Notes under the pieces: model-generated | Seen by the model: only the letters and a program-made list of their open reading frames with translations | The model's database searches: none | What the model was told of the DNA's origin: nothing | Source of the DNA: Actinomycetes bacterium | GTDB taxonomy: Bacteria > Actinomycetota > Actinomycetes > Mycobacteriales > Pseudonocardiaceae | Length of the DNA stretch: 64,000 nucleotides | Assembly (NCBI GenBank): GCA_021793175.1 | Contig: JAJYTH010000005.1 | Coordinates: 1 to 64,000, forward strand | Direction of reading: 5' to 3' | In this document: positions 1 through 9,227 of the stretch, piece after piece | How the letters are laid out: each line of letters begins with the position of its first letter | How positions within the stretch are numbered: the stretch's first letter is position 1 | Made by a program: the position numbers and the translations under genes

Positions 1-1
1 C

Positions 2-973
2 GTGACGGTGCGCCTGCTCGACGGCGACGGGACGGTACTCGACGAGGTGGCGAGCTACGCGGCTCTGCGCACGATCGCGGTCCGGCCCAGGGAGGCCGGT
101 GAAGGTCCTCCACGTATCTTCCTCAACGACGAGCCGGTGTTCCTCCACGCGCCCTTGGACCAGGGCTACTGGCCGGACGGCATCTACACCGCGCCCACCG
201 ACGAGGCGCTGCGGTTCGACCTGGAACGCACCAAGGCGCTCGGCTTCAACAGCGTGCGCAAACACGTCAAAGTGGAGCCGATGCGCTGGTACCACTGGGC
301 CGACCGGTTGGGCCTGCTGGTGTGGCAGGACATGCCGTCGCTGCCCGTGGTGCTCGACAACCCTCCCGGCCCGCAGCCTTCGCCGGTGGCTGCGGCGAGG
401 CGGCGCTTCGAGGCCGAGCTTCACGAACTGCTCGCCCAGCTGCGCAATGTCCCGTCACTCGTGCTGTGGGTGGTGTTCAACGAGGGGTGGGGCGAATACG
501 ACACCGCCCGCATCACCGAGGAGGTCAAGGCCGCCGACCCGACCCGGCTCGTCATCGCGGCCAGCGGGGTCAACTGCTGCCATTCCCAGCCCGATTCGGG
601 GGCGGGCGATGTCTACGACGACCACACCTACGTGGGGCCGGGGCGGCCGGAGGTGACCGATTCCAGGGCCGTCGTCGACGGCGAGTTCGGTGGCGTGGGG
701 CTGGTCGTGGACGGGCACGTCTGGCCCGGTGAGCCGGTGGCGTACGAGATGGTGGCCGACCGCGACCGCCTCACCGAACGGTACGTGGAGCTCAGCGAGG
801 AACTGGAGTCCCTGGCCCGCGATCGCCTGTCCGGAGCCGTCTACACCCAACTCGCGGATGTGGAGAACGAGGTCAACGGGCTGCTCACCTATGACCGCAG
901 GGTCGTGAAGGTGACGGTGCCGGTGGTGGCCGAACGCAACCGCGCCGTCATCGCCGCGGGCTCACGGGCCTGA
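2..973 (+). CDS. Glycoside hydrolase family 2 protein (beta-galactosidase/glucuronidase type), C-terminal part; 5' end outside window
   Basis: Open frame from window edge; TIM-barrel motifs such as LGFNSVRKHVKVEPMRWYHWADRLGLLVWQDMPS and VVFNEGWGEYDT. Confidence 0.85.
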   Translation: MTVRLLDGDGTVLDEVASYAALRTIAVRPREAGEGPPRIFLNDEPVFLHAPLDQGYWPDGIYTAPTDEALRFDLERTKALGFNSVRKHVKVEPMRWYHWADRLGLLVWQDMPSLPVVLDNPPGPQPSPVAAARRRFEAELHELLAQLRNVPSLVLWVVFNEGWGEYDTARITEEVKAADPTRLVIAASGVNCCHSQPDSGAGDVYDDHTYVGPGRPEVTDSRAVVDGEFGGVGLVVDGHVWPGEPVAYEMVADRDRLTERYVELSEELESLARDRLSGAVYTQLADVENEVNGLLTYDRRVVKVTVPVVAERNRAVIAAGSRA

Positions 974-2465
974 ACAGCCCTCGCGCGTCCAGGTGCCCGA
1001 AGGGCAGGGACGCGGCGCGGTAACTCTCGGCGAGCGCGCGTGCGTCGGGTCGGCCGGTGCGCAGCGCGTCCGAGAGGCGGTCGAAGCGTTCGGTGTGTTC
1101 ACGCGCCCGCCTGCGGGCGTAGTCGGCGGCCGAGTTCTTCGTCACCATGAACGCCCAGTCGCTGGACAGGGCCAGCAGTGCCTCGGTGACGGCCTGGTCG
1201 GCCACGGGGTTCCGGACCGGGCCGTCGCCGGGCAGCGCCAGTAACCGCTGTTGGAGCGCGGCGTTGGCCTCCACCATGTCGGCGACCTGTTCGCCGTCCC
1301 ACACTCGCCAGTCCTTGCCCGAACCCCACGAGGAGGCGGGCACCTCCACGGGGCCACCGAGGTGACCGGCCTCCAACGCGCCCCGCAACGTGGTCACCCG
1401 AACGCCCGCCTCGGGCAGGGCCCGCAGCACGGCTTCCAGCCACTGTGGGCCCTCGTACCACCAGTGGCCGAAGAGCTCGGTGTCGTAGGCGGCCACCACC
1501 AGGGAGGGGCGCCCGTGTCGTTCCCGCAGCTGACGTAGTCGCTGCACCACCGTTTCGACGAAGTCGTCCACGTGCCGGCGGAGCGCGTCGGCCGCGAGCG
1601 CCGGGTCGTACGGGGCCTTGTCCTGGGGAGCGATGTGCTTACCGGTCACCCGCGACGGCTTGATCCCCACTTCGTGGTCCCACGTGTGGAAGTCGCGATA
1701 GGCGCTGTGTCCCGGGTAACCGGCCTTGGGGGACCACACCCGGTAGGTCACCTCCAGGTCGCGCCCGAAGCATACGACGTCGGTCGAACCGACGGTGCGG
1801 GCCGAGGCGGTGTCGCCGTGCAGGGACGGCCCGTCGACGAGGAATCGGCGCACACCGGCCGCGGCGTAGCCGTCCTCCATGCCCGGCGCGTAACCGCATT
1901 CGGGTGCCCAGATGCCCTCGGGCCGGTGCCCGGTCCGCAGTGCGGTGTCGTCCAGTCCGGTGTGCAGCGCGAACGCTCGCACCCGTTGGTCGAGCAACGG
2001 TTGGAACGGGTGGGTGGCCGGGCCACCGAGCAGTTCGATCACCTGCGAGTCCACCAAGGACCGAAGCAGTGGGGAGAATCCGTGCCGCCAGTGGGATTCC
2101 GCTTCGGCGAGTACGCGGTGCGCCGAGCGGTACTCGGCTGCTGCGAGTTCGGAGAGCAGGTCGTGTCCGCGCCACAGCGAAGCCGCCTGTTGCGCTCGCA
2201 GCGTCCAGTGGCCGAGCCATTCGGAGAATGATCGCAGCGCGTACGGGTCGTCGAGCTGGGCTGCCAGCACCGGGGTGACGCCCAGGGTGAGGACGTCGTG
2301 GCGCCCTTCGTCGGCGAACCGGCGCAGCAGGTCCATCACGGGCACGTAGGAGTGGGCCCACGCCTGGTAGAGCCATTCTTCGCCGACCGGCCAGTTCCCG
2401 TGGTGGGGCAGCCACGGCAGGTGGCTGTGCAGGACCAGACAGAAGGTGCCTTCGGTGTCGTTCAC
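948..2465 (-). CDS. GH57/DUF1957 family 1,4-alpha-glucan branching enzyme-like protein
   Basis: Starts GTG at 2465 (VNDTEGTFCLVLHSHLPWLPHHGNWPVGEEWLYQAW); WAPECGY and YDTELFGHWWYEGPQWL motifs; overlaps upstream methyltransferase stop by 3 nt. Confidence 0.88.
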   Translation of the reverse strand: MNDTEGTFCLVLHSHLPWLPHHGNWPVGEEWLYQAWAHSYVPVMDLLRRFADEGRHDVLTLGVTPVLAAQLDDPYALRSFSEWLGHWTLRAQQAASLWRGHDLLSELAAAEYRSAHRVLAEAESHWRHGFSPLLRSLVDSQVIELLGGPATHPFQPLLDQRVRAFALHTGLDDTALRTGHRPEGIWAPECGYAPGMEDGYAAAGVRRFLVDGPSLHGDTASARTVGSTDVVCFGRDLEVTYRVWSPKAGYPGHSAYRDFHTWDHEVGIKPSRVTGKHIAPQDKAPYDPALAADALRRHVDDFVETVVQRLRQLRERHGRPSLVVAAYDTELFGHWWYEGPQWLEAVLRALPEAGVRVTTLRGALEAGHLGGPVEVPASSWGSGKDWRVWDGEQVADMVEANAALQQRLLALPGDGPVRNPVADQAVTEALLALSSDWAFMVTKNSAADYARRRAREHTERFDRLSDALRTGRPDARALAESYRAASLPFGHLDARGLFRPVSPRR

Positions 2466-3238
2466 GAGCGCACCGCCACGGCGACGAGATCGAGGGTGTC
2501 GTCGAGGGCATCGTCGTGGAGTTCGAAGTCCTCGGCGGTGATCGACTCCACATCGGCGAGCAGAGCCCGCGGCCACGTCGCCTGTCCCGGGAGGCTGCCC
2601 AGCACGACGTCGAGCTGGGCCTGGATGATCGAGCCACCGTGGCGTCGGTCCAATTCGGTCAGAGCGGGGCCGTGCCGGAGCCCACGCAGGCTCTCCACGG
2701 TGAATCCCGCCTCGCGCAACAACTGGTCCAATTCGGACGGGGAAAGTTCTCTGGTGTGGTACGGGTTGAGCGGGGTGTCGGAATCCGGGGTGAACGTCAG
2801 CCGGTTGGGTGTGGTGACGAACAACCGGCCACCGGGCCGCAACACCCGGCGACATTCGGCGAGGAAACCCGCCTGGTCCCACAGGTGCTCGATCACCTGC
2901 AGGTTGGCGACCACGTCGATCAATCCGGTTCGCACGGGCAGAAACGCCAGGTTGCCGTGCACCACGTCCACAGTGGGGTAGCGTTCCGCCACGTGCGTCG
3001 TGGTGGGCTCGTCGTAGTCGAGTGCCACGACCCGCGACGCGTGCTCGGCCACGAGTGCGGCACCGTAGCCTTCGCCGCAACCCGCCTCCAGCACCACTGC
3101 GTCCCGACAGAACGGCACCAGCGCGTGATAGGCGGCCTCGTGCCTGCGGAACCAGTAGTTCTCCTCGGGAACCCCCGGAACCGTGCGTTCGCCGGTGAGG
3201 TGCAGGGCGGTGGCTCTGTCCTCGGCTGTGAGTGACAC
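2462..3238 (-). CDS. Class I SAM-dependent methyltransferase
   Basis: VLEAGCGEGYGAALVAEHASRVVALDYDE SAM-binding motif; coupled to the GH57 gene. Confidence 0.88.
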   Translation of the reverse strand: MSLTAEDRATALHLTGERTVPGVPEENYWFRRHEAAYHALVPFCRDAVVLEAGCGEGYGAALVAEHASRVVALDYDEPTTTHVAERYPTVDVVHGNLAFLPVRTGLIDVVANLQVIEHLWDQAGFLAECRRVLRPGGRLFVTTPNRLTFTPDSDTPLNPYHTRELSPSELDQLLREAGFTVESLRGLRHGPALTELDRRHGGSIIQAQLDVVLGSLPGQATWPRALLADVESITAEDFELHDDALDDTLDLVAVAVRS

Positions 3239-3398
3239 TCGTGCTTTCTCCTGGCTGCTCGGCGTTTCCGTACAGGGAAACTACCTTGACCGACGAACTC
3301 GTGGACCGGTGAGGCGAGTGGGCCTCGTTCTCGGCAGCAGCGTGTCAGTCGGAATGCCCGAAGTCCACCTCCACGGCCATCGACATGGCAGAGGGGCC

Positions 3399-3460
3399 GA
3401 GGACACAGAGGGCGCAGAGGGCACAGAGACACCGAGGACACCGAGGACACCGAGGACGCA
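3399..3460. repeat. Short tandem repeat, seven degenerate ~9-bp units (GAGGACACA/GAGGACACC-like)
   Basis: Units gaggacaca gagggcgca gagggcaca gagacacc gaggacacc gaggacacc gaggacgca read directly. Confidence 0.9.
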
Positions 3461-3525
3461 GCACCGGATCGCCACGTCATGCCCGAACGGGACCGGTGTC
3501 GCTTCGAAATCCGTGTCGTGGCGAG

Positions 3526-4365
3526 CTACGGGACCGGGGCGACGGTGATGCCGAGCGTGCCGGGGCCCACGTGCGCAGTGAGCACCGTGCCGATGTTCAC
3601 GAGCATGATGTCGTTCAACTCGGGAATGCGGTTGCGCAGTTGCTGCACCATGTCCATCTCTCGGGCGGACGGCGTCACGCTGGCGACGGCGATGTCCACC
3701 GGGCGTTCACCCGCGTGCTGCACCGCGAGGTCGGTGAGCCTGGCCAGCGCGCGTTTGCTGCCGGGCACCTTGGTCAGCGGCGCTATCTCGCCGTTGCGCA
3801 CGGTCAGTAGGGGCTTGAGGGAGAACGCGTTGCCGAGCAGGGCGGCGGCCGCGCCGATACGGCCACCCCGACGCAGGTATTCCAGCGTGTCGACGTAGAC
3901 GAATTCCTGACTGGAGAGGTAGCGACGGCCCGCTATCTCCAGGACGCGTTGCGGTCCGGCGCCCGCCGCGGCCGCGCGTGCGGCCGACAGCACGGCGAAT
4001 CCGAGACTCATGCCGGTGGTGGTGGTGTCGACGACGTGGACGGGAACACGCACCTGTTTCGCGGCTTCCCTCGCCGCGTCCGCGGTGGCCGACAGGCGGC
4101 GGGAGATGTGAAGGCTGACGATGGCGTCGGCGCCCGCGCTGACCGCGTCCTGGAAGGTCCAAAAGAATGCTCCCGGGTCGGGTGGACTCGTGGTGACCGG
4201 ATTCCCGGAGCGCAGGGTTTCGACCAGTTCCGCCCTTTCGAAGCGGGATTCGTCGTCGATTCGGCCGTTTGCCTGGATTTGGAGTTGGACGACCGAAATC
4301 CCCCATTGAGCGGCCAACTGCTCTGGTAGGCAGGCTGTCGAGTCGGTGATCACTGCTACTGGCAC
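3526..4365 (-). CDS. DegV family (fatty-acid-binding) protein
   Basis: MPVAVITDSTACLPEQLAAQWGISVVQLQI; TSPPDPGAFFWTFQDA; full-length DegV architecture. Confidence 0.92.
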   Translation of the reverse strand: MPVAVITDSTACLPEQLAAQWGISVVQLQIQANGRIDDESRFERAELVETLRSGNPVTTSPPDPGAFFWTFQDAVSAGADAIVSLHISRRLSATADAAREAAKQVRVPVHVVDTTTTGMSLGFAVLSAARAAAAGAGPQRVLEIAGRRYLSSQEFVYVDTLEYLRRGGRIGAAAALLGNAFSLKPLLTVRNGEIAPLTKVPGSKRALARLTDLAVQHAGERPVDIAVASVTPSAREMDMVQQLRNRIPELNDIMLVNIGTVLTAHVGPGTLGITVAPVP

Positions 4366-4591
4366 GTCGGCAGGTTAACCGCTTGATCCACCCATTAGAA
4401 GCAGTGGATTGCGACTTTTGGCGCACAAGCCGTTTCGGTGTGTACTTGAAGCACCACAACCACGGTACTGGAACGATCGTCCCGGTAAATGCCGAATCCG
4501 GGTGAAGGTAGTCACCTCGGGGGGCGTACGGTAGAGAAAAGGCCGTAATCTACCGGCCAGTAACGCCCTGCGTGTGCGCCGAAGGAGACCC

Positions 4592-5377
4592 ATGACCAAC
4601 ATCGTTGTTCTGGTCAAGCAGGTGCCAGACACCTACTCGGAGCGAAAGCTCAACGAGAACGACCACACTCTTGACCGTGAATCCGCCGACGCGGTGATCG
4701 ACGAGATCAACGAGCGCGCCGTCGAGGAGGCGCTCAAGATCAAGGAAGCCGGTGAGGGCGAGGTAACCGTCCTGTGCGTCGGCCCCGACCGCGCCACCGA
4801 CGCGATCCGCAAGGCGCTGTCCATGGGTGCCGACAAGGCGATCCACGTCTCCGACGAGATCCTGCACGGCTCCGACCTGCTGGCCACCGCGAAGGTGTTG
4901 GCCGCGGCCGTGCGCAAGGTCGAGGGCGTCGACTTGGTCATCGCCGGTAACGAGGCCTCCGACGGCCGGGGAGGTGCCGTTCCCGCGGTGCTGGCCGAGC
5001 TGCTCGGCATGCCGCAGCTCACCCACGCCCGTGCGGTGACGGTCGAGGGCGACACCATCAAGGTCGACCGGGAGACCGAGGACGGCATCACCCACCTCGA
5101 GGCCAACCTGCCCGCCGTGGTCAGCGTGACCGAGAAGATCAACGAGCCGCGTTACCCCTCTTTCAAGGGCATCATGGCCGCCAAGAAGAAGCCGGTGGAG
5201 ACCCTGACCGTCGCCGACCTCGGTGTCGACGCGGGCGAGCTCGGCCTCGCCAACGCCGGGTCCACCGTGCTGGAAGCGGCTCCGAAGCCGCCGCGGACCG
5301 CCGGTGAGAAGATCACCGACGAAGGCGACGGTGGCGCGAAGGTCGCCGAGTACCTGGTGGCCCAGAAGATCATCTGA
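4592..5377 (+). CDS. etfB: Electron transfer flavoprotein beta subunit
   Basis: MTNIVVLVKQVPDTYSERKL...; GAAGGAG RBS before ATG; followed by etfA. Confidence 0.95.
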   Translation: MTNIVVLVKQVPDTYSERKLNENDHTLDRESADAVIDEINERAVEEALKIKEAGEGEVTVLCVGPDRATDAIRKALSMGADKAIHVSDEILHGSDLLATAKVLAAAVRKVEGVDLVIAGNEASDGRGGAVPAVLAELLGMPQLTHARAVTVEGDTIKVDRETEDGITHLEANLPAVVSVTEKINEPRYPSFKGIMAAKKKPVETLTVADLGVDAGELGLANAGSTVLEAAPKPPRTAGEKITDEGDGGAKVAEYLVAQKII

Positions 5378-5412
5378 CTTCATCGAACGACGACAGACAA
5401 GGAAAAGAACTC

Positions 5413-6372
5413 ATGAGCGAAGTACTCGTCCTCGTCGACCACGTCGACGGTGAGGTCAAGAAGGTCACGTACGAGCTGCTGACCGCCGCCCGTGCGCTTG
5501 GCGAGCCGTCGGCCGTCGTGGTCGGTGCGCCCGGCTCGGCGGCGAAGGCCAAGGAGTCGCTGGCGTCCTACGGCGCCGCGAAGGTGTACGTGGCCGAGTC
5601 CGACGACGCCGACTCCTACCTCGTCACGCCGAAGGTCGACGCGTTGGCGGCCGTCGTGGAGCAGGCCTCGCCCGCTGCCGTCCTCGTCCCCGCCGGTTCG
5701 GAGGGCAAGGAGGTGTCCGCGCGGCTGGCCGTGCGCATCGGTTCCGGCTGGCTCGTCGACGCCGTGGGCGTGAACTCCGACGGCAGCGTCGACCAGTCGA
5801 TCTTCGGTGGCGCGTTCTCCGTGAAGGCGAAGGCCACCCGCGGCATCCCGGTGATCTCGGTGCGGCCCGGTGCCGTCGAGGCGGAGCAGGCCGAGGGCGC
5901 GGCTGCCGAGGAGACCGTCTCGCTGCCCGCCGTGGACCCGGCCAAGTCCGCCAAGATCACGGGTGTCGAGCCGGTCGTCGCCGGTGACCGTCCCGAGCTG
6001 ACCGAGGCCTCGATCGTGGTCTCGGGTGGCCGTGGTGTCGGCTCCGCCGAGAAGTTCGACGTCGTGGAGAAGCTGGCCGACTCGCTCGGCGCGGCCGTCG
6101 GCGCCTCTCGCGCGGCGGTCGACTCCGGCTACTACCCGGCCCAGTTCCAGGTCGGACAGACCGGTAAGACCGTGTCGCCGCAGCTCTACATCGCGCTCGG
6201 CATCTCCGGTGCGATCCAGCACCGCGCGGGTATGCAGACCTCGAAGACCATCGTCGCGGTCAACAAGGACCCCGAGGCCCCGATCTTCGAGATCGCCGAC
6301 TTCGGTGTGGTGGGCGACCTGTTCGACGTCGCCCCGCAGTTGACCGAGGAGGTCACCAAGCGCAAGGGTTGA
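5413..6372 (+). CDS. etfA: Electron transfer flavoprotein alpha subunit
   Basis: C-terminal FAD motif [57 protein letters not shown]. Confidence 0.96.
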   Translation: MSEVLVLVDHVDGEVKKVTYELLTAARALGEPSAVVVGAPGSAAKAKESLASYGAAKVYVAESDDADSYLVTPKVDALAAVVEQASPAAVLVPAGSEGKEVSARLAVRIGSGWLVDAVGVNSDGSVDQSIFGGAFSVKAKATRGIPVISVRPGAVEAEQAEGAAAEETVSLPAVDPAKSAKITGVEPVVAGDRPELTEASIVVSGGRGVGSAEKFDVVEKLADSLGAAVGASRAAVDSGYYPAQFQVGQTGKTVSPQLYIALGISGAIQHRAGMQTSKTIVAVNKDPEAPIFEIADFGVVGDLFDVAPQLTEEVTKRKG

Positions 6373-6404
6373 GCCGGGCGTCCGGCTTTGAAGCCTGCGA
6401 CTTC

Positions 6405-6442
6405 AAGGGCCACCTTCGCCGTCCGCGGCGGAGGTGGCCCTT
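6405..6442 (+). terminator. Hairpin terminator after etfA
   Basis: AAGGGCCACCT...AGGTGGCCCTT perfect 11-bp arms plus inner CGCCG/CGGCG, TCCG loop. Confidence 0.85.
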
Positions 6443-7162
6443 CGTCGTTCGAGGGGTATGTGTGGGCGGAGTTCACGCGATGGACGCACGGACGTTGCGA
6501 AGATCCTTCCTGCCGGTCGTATCGCCGTCCGAGCATCGATGACCATGACGCGGTCACAGCTACTGGTCGGCACCTACCGGATGCTTCCGCCCTCCGGGGC
6601 GAACGAGGCGGGCGGGCTGTACTCCGACAACGAGTTCGACCTCTCCGCGCTGGCGGCCCTGCGGTCCTCGCTCGTCGAGGTAATGGTGGCGCCGATGCTG
6701 GCTCTGCCGCGTGCCAGTGCACGACGATGGGTGGTCCGGCTGGTGTCGCGTGCGTTGCCGGCGGTGTGCGGTTGGTCGTGCGGGGCACACGCGGCTCCGT
6801 TCGGGGATGTGGTGCGTTGGTGGCCTCGGTACGGCGGACGGTCCGGATGCGGGGGTTGACGCTCGAACTGATGGTGTGTCCCGAGATCGCGTCCGGGCGT
6901 GCCACGGATCGGCGGGAGTTGGCCGCATTGGCCCAGGCGTCGGTGTCCTCCGAGCTCGGCACGGTCTCCGTCTTCGCAGGGGTCGGGCCGTGTCGCCGAC
7001 CCGTGACGGCTCTCGGATCGTCGCGGGAGCGGAATCGGCCGCCGGGTACCGCGATGGTTCTCCACGAGCAGCGGTGAGCACGTGTTCTGTTAGCCTCAGG
7101 ATAGGTTACCCGTGAGTAACCAGTGCTTGTGTCGCGCTGTTTTCCGAGAAAGAAGGACGATC

Positions 7163-7825
7163 GTGCCCACGCTGAGCCACCAGGATTCCGTGTTCGTGCT
7201 GGATCTCGGAGACGGGGAGAACCGTTTCTCCCCGGAGTGGTTGCAAAAGACCCACACTCATCTGGACACCATCGGTGACCACGACGGCCCCGCCGCTTTG
7301 GTGACCATCGGGCGCGGCAAGTTCTACTCCAACGGACTCGACCTGGAATGGTTGATGGCCAACGGTGATCAGGCCGAGCGCTACGTGGCCGACGTGCACG
7401 AGCTGTTCGCCCGCGTGCTCACCCTGCCGGTTCCCACCGTGGCCGCCGTGAACGGTCACGCGTTCGGTGCGGGCGCCATGTTGGCGATGGCACACGACTT
7501 CCGGGTCATGCGTGCCGACCGCGGCTTCTTCTGCTTCCCCGAGGCCGATATCAACATCCCGTTCACGCCGGGTATGGCCGCGCTCATCCAAAGCAAGCTC
7601 ACGCCGGCCGCGGCGATCGCCTCGATGACCACCGGGCAGCGCTTCGGCGGACACAAGGCAGTCGAGATCGGACTCGTGGACGCCGCCGTCGGGGAGGACG
7701 AAGTGCTGTCGACCGCGTGCGAGCGGGTCCGCGCACTGGCGGGCAAGGACAAGGGCACCCTCGGTGCCATCAAGTCCACCATGTTCGCCTCGGCGGTCGA
7801 AGCGCTGCGTTCACCGAAGTCCTGA
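7163..7825 (+). CDS. Enoyl-CoA hydratase/isomerase family protein
   Basis: GTG start after [45 protein letters not shown] crotonase motif. Confidence 0.9.
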   Translation: MPTLSHQDSVFVLDLGDGENRFSPEWLQKTHTHLDTIGDHDGPAALVTIGRGKFYSNGLDLEWLMANGDQAERYVADVHELFARVLTLPVPTVAAVNGHAFGAGAMLAMAHDFRVMRADRGFFCFPEADINIPFTPGMAALIQSKLTPAAAIASMTTGQRFGGHKAVEIGLVDAAVGEDEVLSTACERVRALAGKDKGTLGAIKSTMFASAVEALRSPKS

Positions 7826-7992
7826 AAGACCTTTCGTCAGCCGTTCCCGGCGGCGCGGTGGGTGGGTTAGATTCGCAGGCGGCGGTGACCGACCGGAAAC
7901 GACCTTTCGGGCCTTCGCCGTCCACAACCGATGAAAACACCGCGTGCGCGCGCCACAAGCCGCGCCAACGGCAAGACAAAGGAGTCACGACC

Positions 7993-9060
7993 GTGACCGA
8001 GGGTGTATTCGGCCGCGACGGCGGCCACGAGCAGGTGGTCTACTGCCAAGACCCGCAATCCGGGCTCAAGGCGATCATCGCGGTGCACTCCACCGCTTTG
8101 GGGCCCGCGCTCGGCGGAGTCCGCTTCTATCCGTACGAGTCGGAACAGGACGCCCTGAACGACGTCCTGGCCCTGTCAAAGGGTATGTCGTACAAGAGCG
8201 CGCTGGCCGGACTCGACCTGGGCGGGGGCAAGGCCGTCATCATCGGTGATCCCGACACGCTGAAGTCGGAGCCACTGCTGCGGGCTTACGGTCGCTTCGT
8301 CGAGTCGCTCGGCGGGCGCTACATCACCGCCTGCGACGTGGGCACGTACGTAGCGGACATGGACATGATCGCGAGGGAGACGACCTTCGTCACCGGACGG
8401 TCCCAGGACGACGGTGGTTCCGGAGACCCCTCGGGCCTGACCGCCTACGGCGTCTTCCAAGGTATGCGCGCGTCGGCCGAGCACCTGTGGGGAAGCCCCG
8501 ACCTGCGCGGCAAGCGCGTCGGCGTGTCGGGCGTCGGCAAGGTCGGTCACATTCTCGTGGGCCACCTCGTCGAGGCGGGCGCGGGGGTCGTCGTCACCGA
8601 CGTCTCCGAGGCCGCGATCGAGCGGGTGCGCGCGGCCCACCCCTCGGTGACCGCAGTGGCTGACACGGCCGAACTGATCTCTTCCGAGCTCGACATCTAC
8701 GCGCCGTGCGCTCTGGGTGGAGCGCTCGACGACACCACGGTGGCCGCGCTGCGGGCCAAGATCGTCTGTGGTTCGGCGAACAACCAGCTCGCGCACGCCG
8801 GGGTCGAGAAGCTGCTCGACGAACGCGGCATCCTCTACGCCCCCGACTACCTGGTCAACTCCGGCGGGGTCGTCCAGGTCAGCGACGAGTTGCACGGATT
8901 CGACTACGAGCGTGCCCGTCGTAAGGTGAGCGGCCTGTACGACGTGACGAAACGGGTTTTCGCCCTCGCCGAGGAGGAGGACGTGCCGCCGGCGACCGCG
9001 GCCGACCGGCTCGCGGAACGGCGCATAGCCGAGGTGTCGAGGCTGCGTACGATCCGCTGA
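7993..9060 (+). CDS. Glu/Leu/Phe/Val dehydrogenase (valine/leucine dehydrogenase type)
   Basis: [44 protein letters not shown] and [15 protein letters not shown]. Confidence 0.93.
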   Translation: MTEGVFGRDGGHEQVVYCQDPQSGLKAIIAVHSTALGPALGGVRFYPYESEQDALNDVLALSKGMSYKSALAGLDLGGGKAVIIGDPDTLKSEPLLRAYGRFVESLGGRYITACDVGTYVADMDMIARETTFVTGRSQDDGGSGDPSGLTAYGVFQGMRASAEHLWGSPDLRGKRVGVSGVGKVGHILVGHLVEAGAGVVVTDVSEAAIERVRAAHPSVTAVADTAELISSELDIYAPCALGGALDDTTVAALRAKIVCGSANNQLAHAGVEKLLDERGILYAPDYLVNSGGVVQVSDELHGFDYERARRKVSGLYDVTKRVFALAEEEDVPPATAADRLAERRIAEVSRLRTIR

Positions 9061-9097
9061 TCCCACCCTCTGAAGAAGAACGGCGCTTTCGACGCTG

Positions 9098-9131
9098 AAG
9101 GGGGCGTGCCCGTCCAGGTGCACGCCCCTTC
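9098..9131 (+). terminator. Hairpin after the amino-acid dehydrogenase
   Basis: GAAGGGGGCGTG...CACGCCCCTTC inverted repeat with one bulge. Confidence 0.7.
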
Positions 9132-9227
9132 GATCGTTTCTCGGGTGGGGACCTTTTCCGACAACGGCCGTGGCGGAAGACCGAGGAGGTCACCGGAGCA
9201 CGGTGCCGTCCTCAGGCGTCGCCGTTC

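Noticed and set aside
948-3080. 710-aa ORF fusing GH57 to an upstream Arg-rich segment
   Set aside because: The N-terminal ~205 residues are the shadow frame of the methyltransferase gene; true start is GTG at 2465.
3399-3460. Repeat array as a possible CRISPR
   Set aside because: Unit is ~9 bp and contiguous, no spacers, no cas genes.
4550-6222. Long antisense ORFs opposite etfBA (e.g. 4550..5383, 5380..6222)
   Set aside because: High-GC shadow frames with His/Arg/Gly/Leu-biased composition; etfB/etfA are unambiguous on the + strand.
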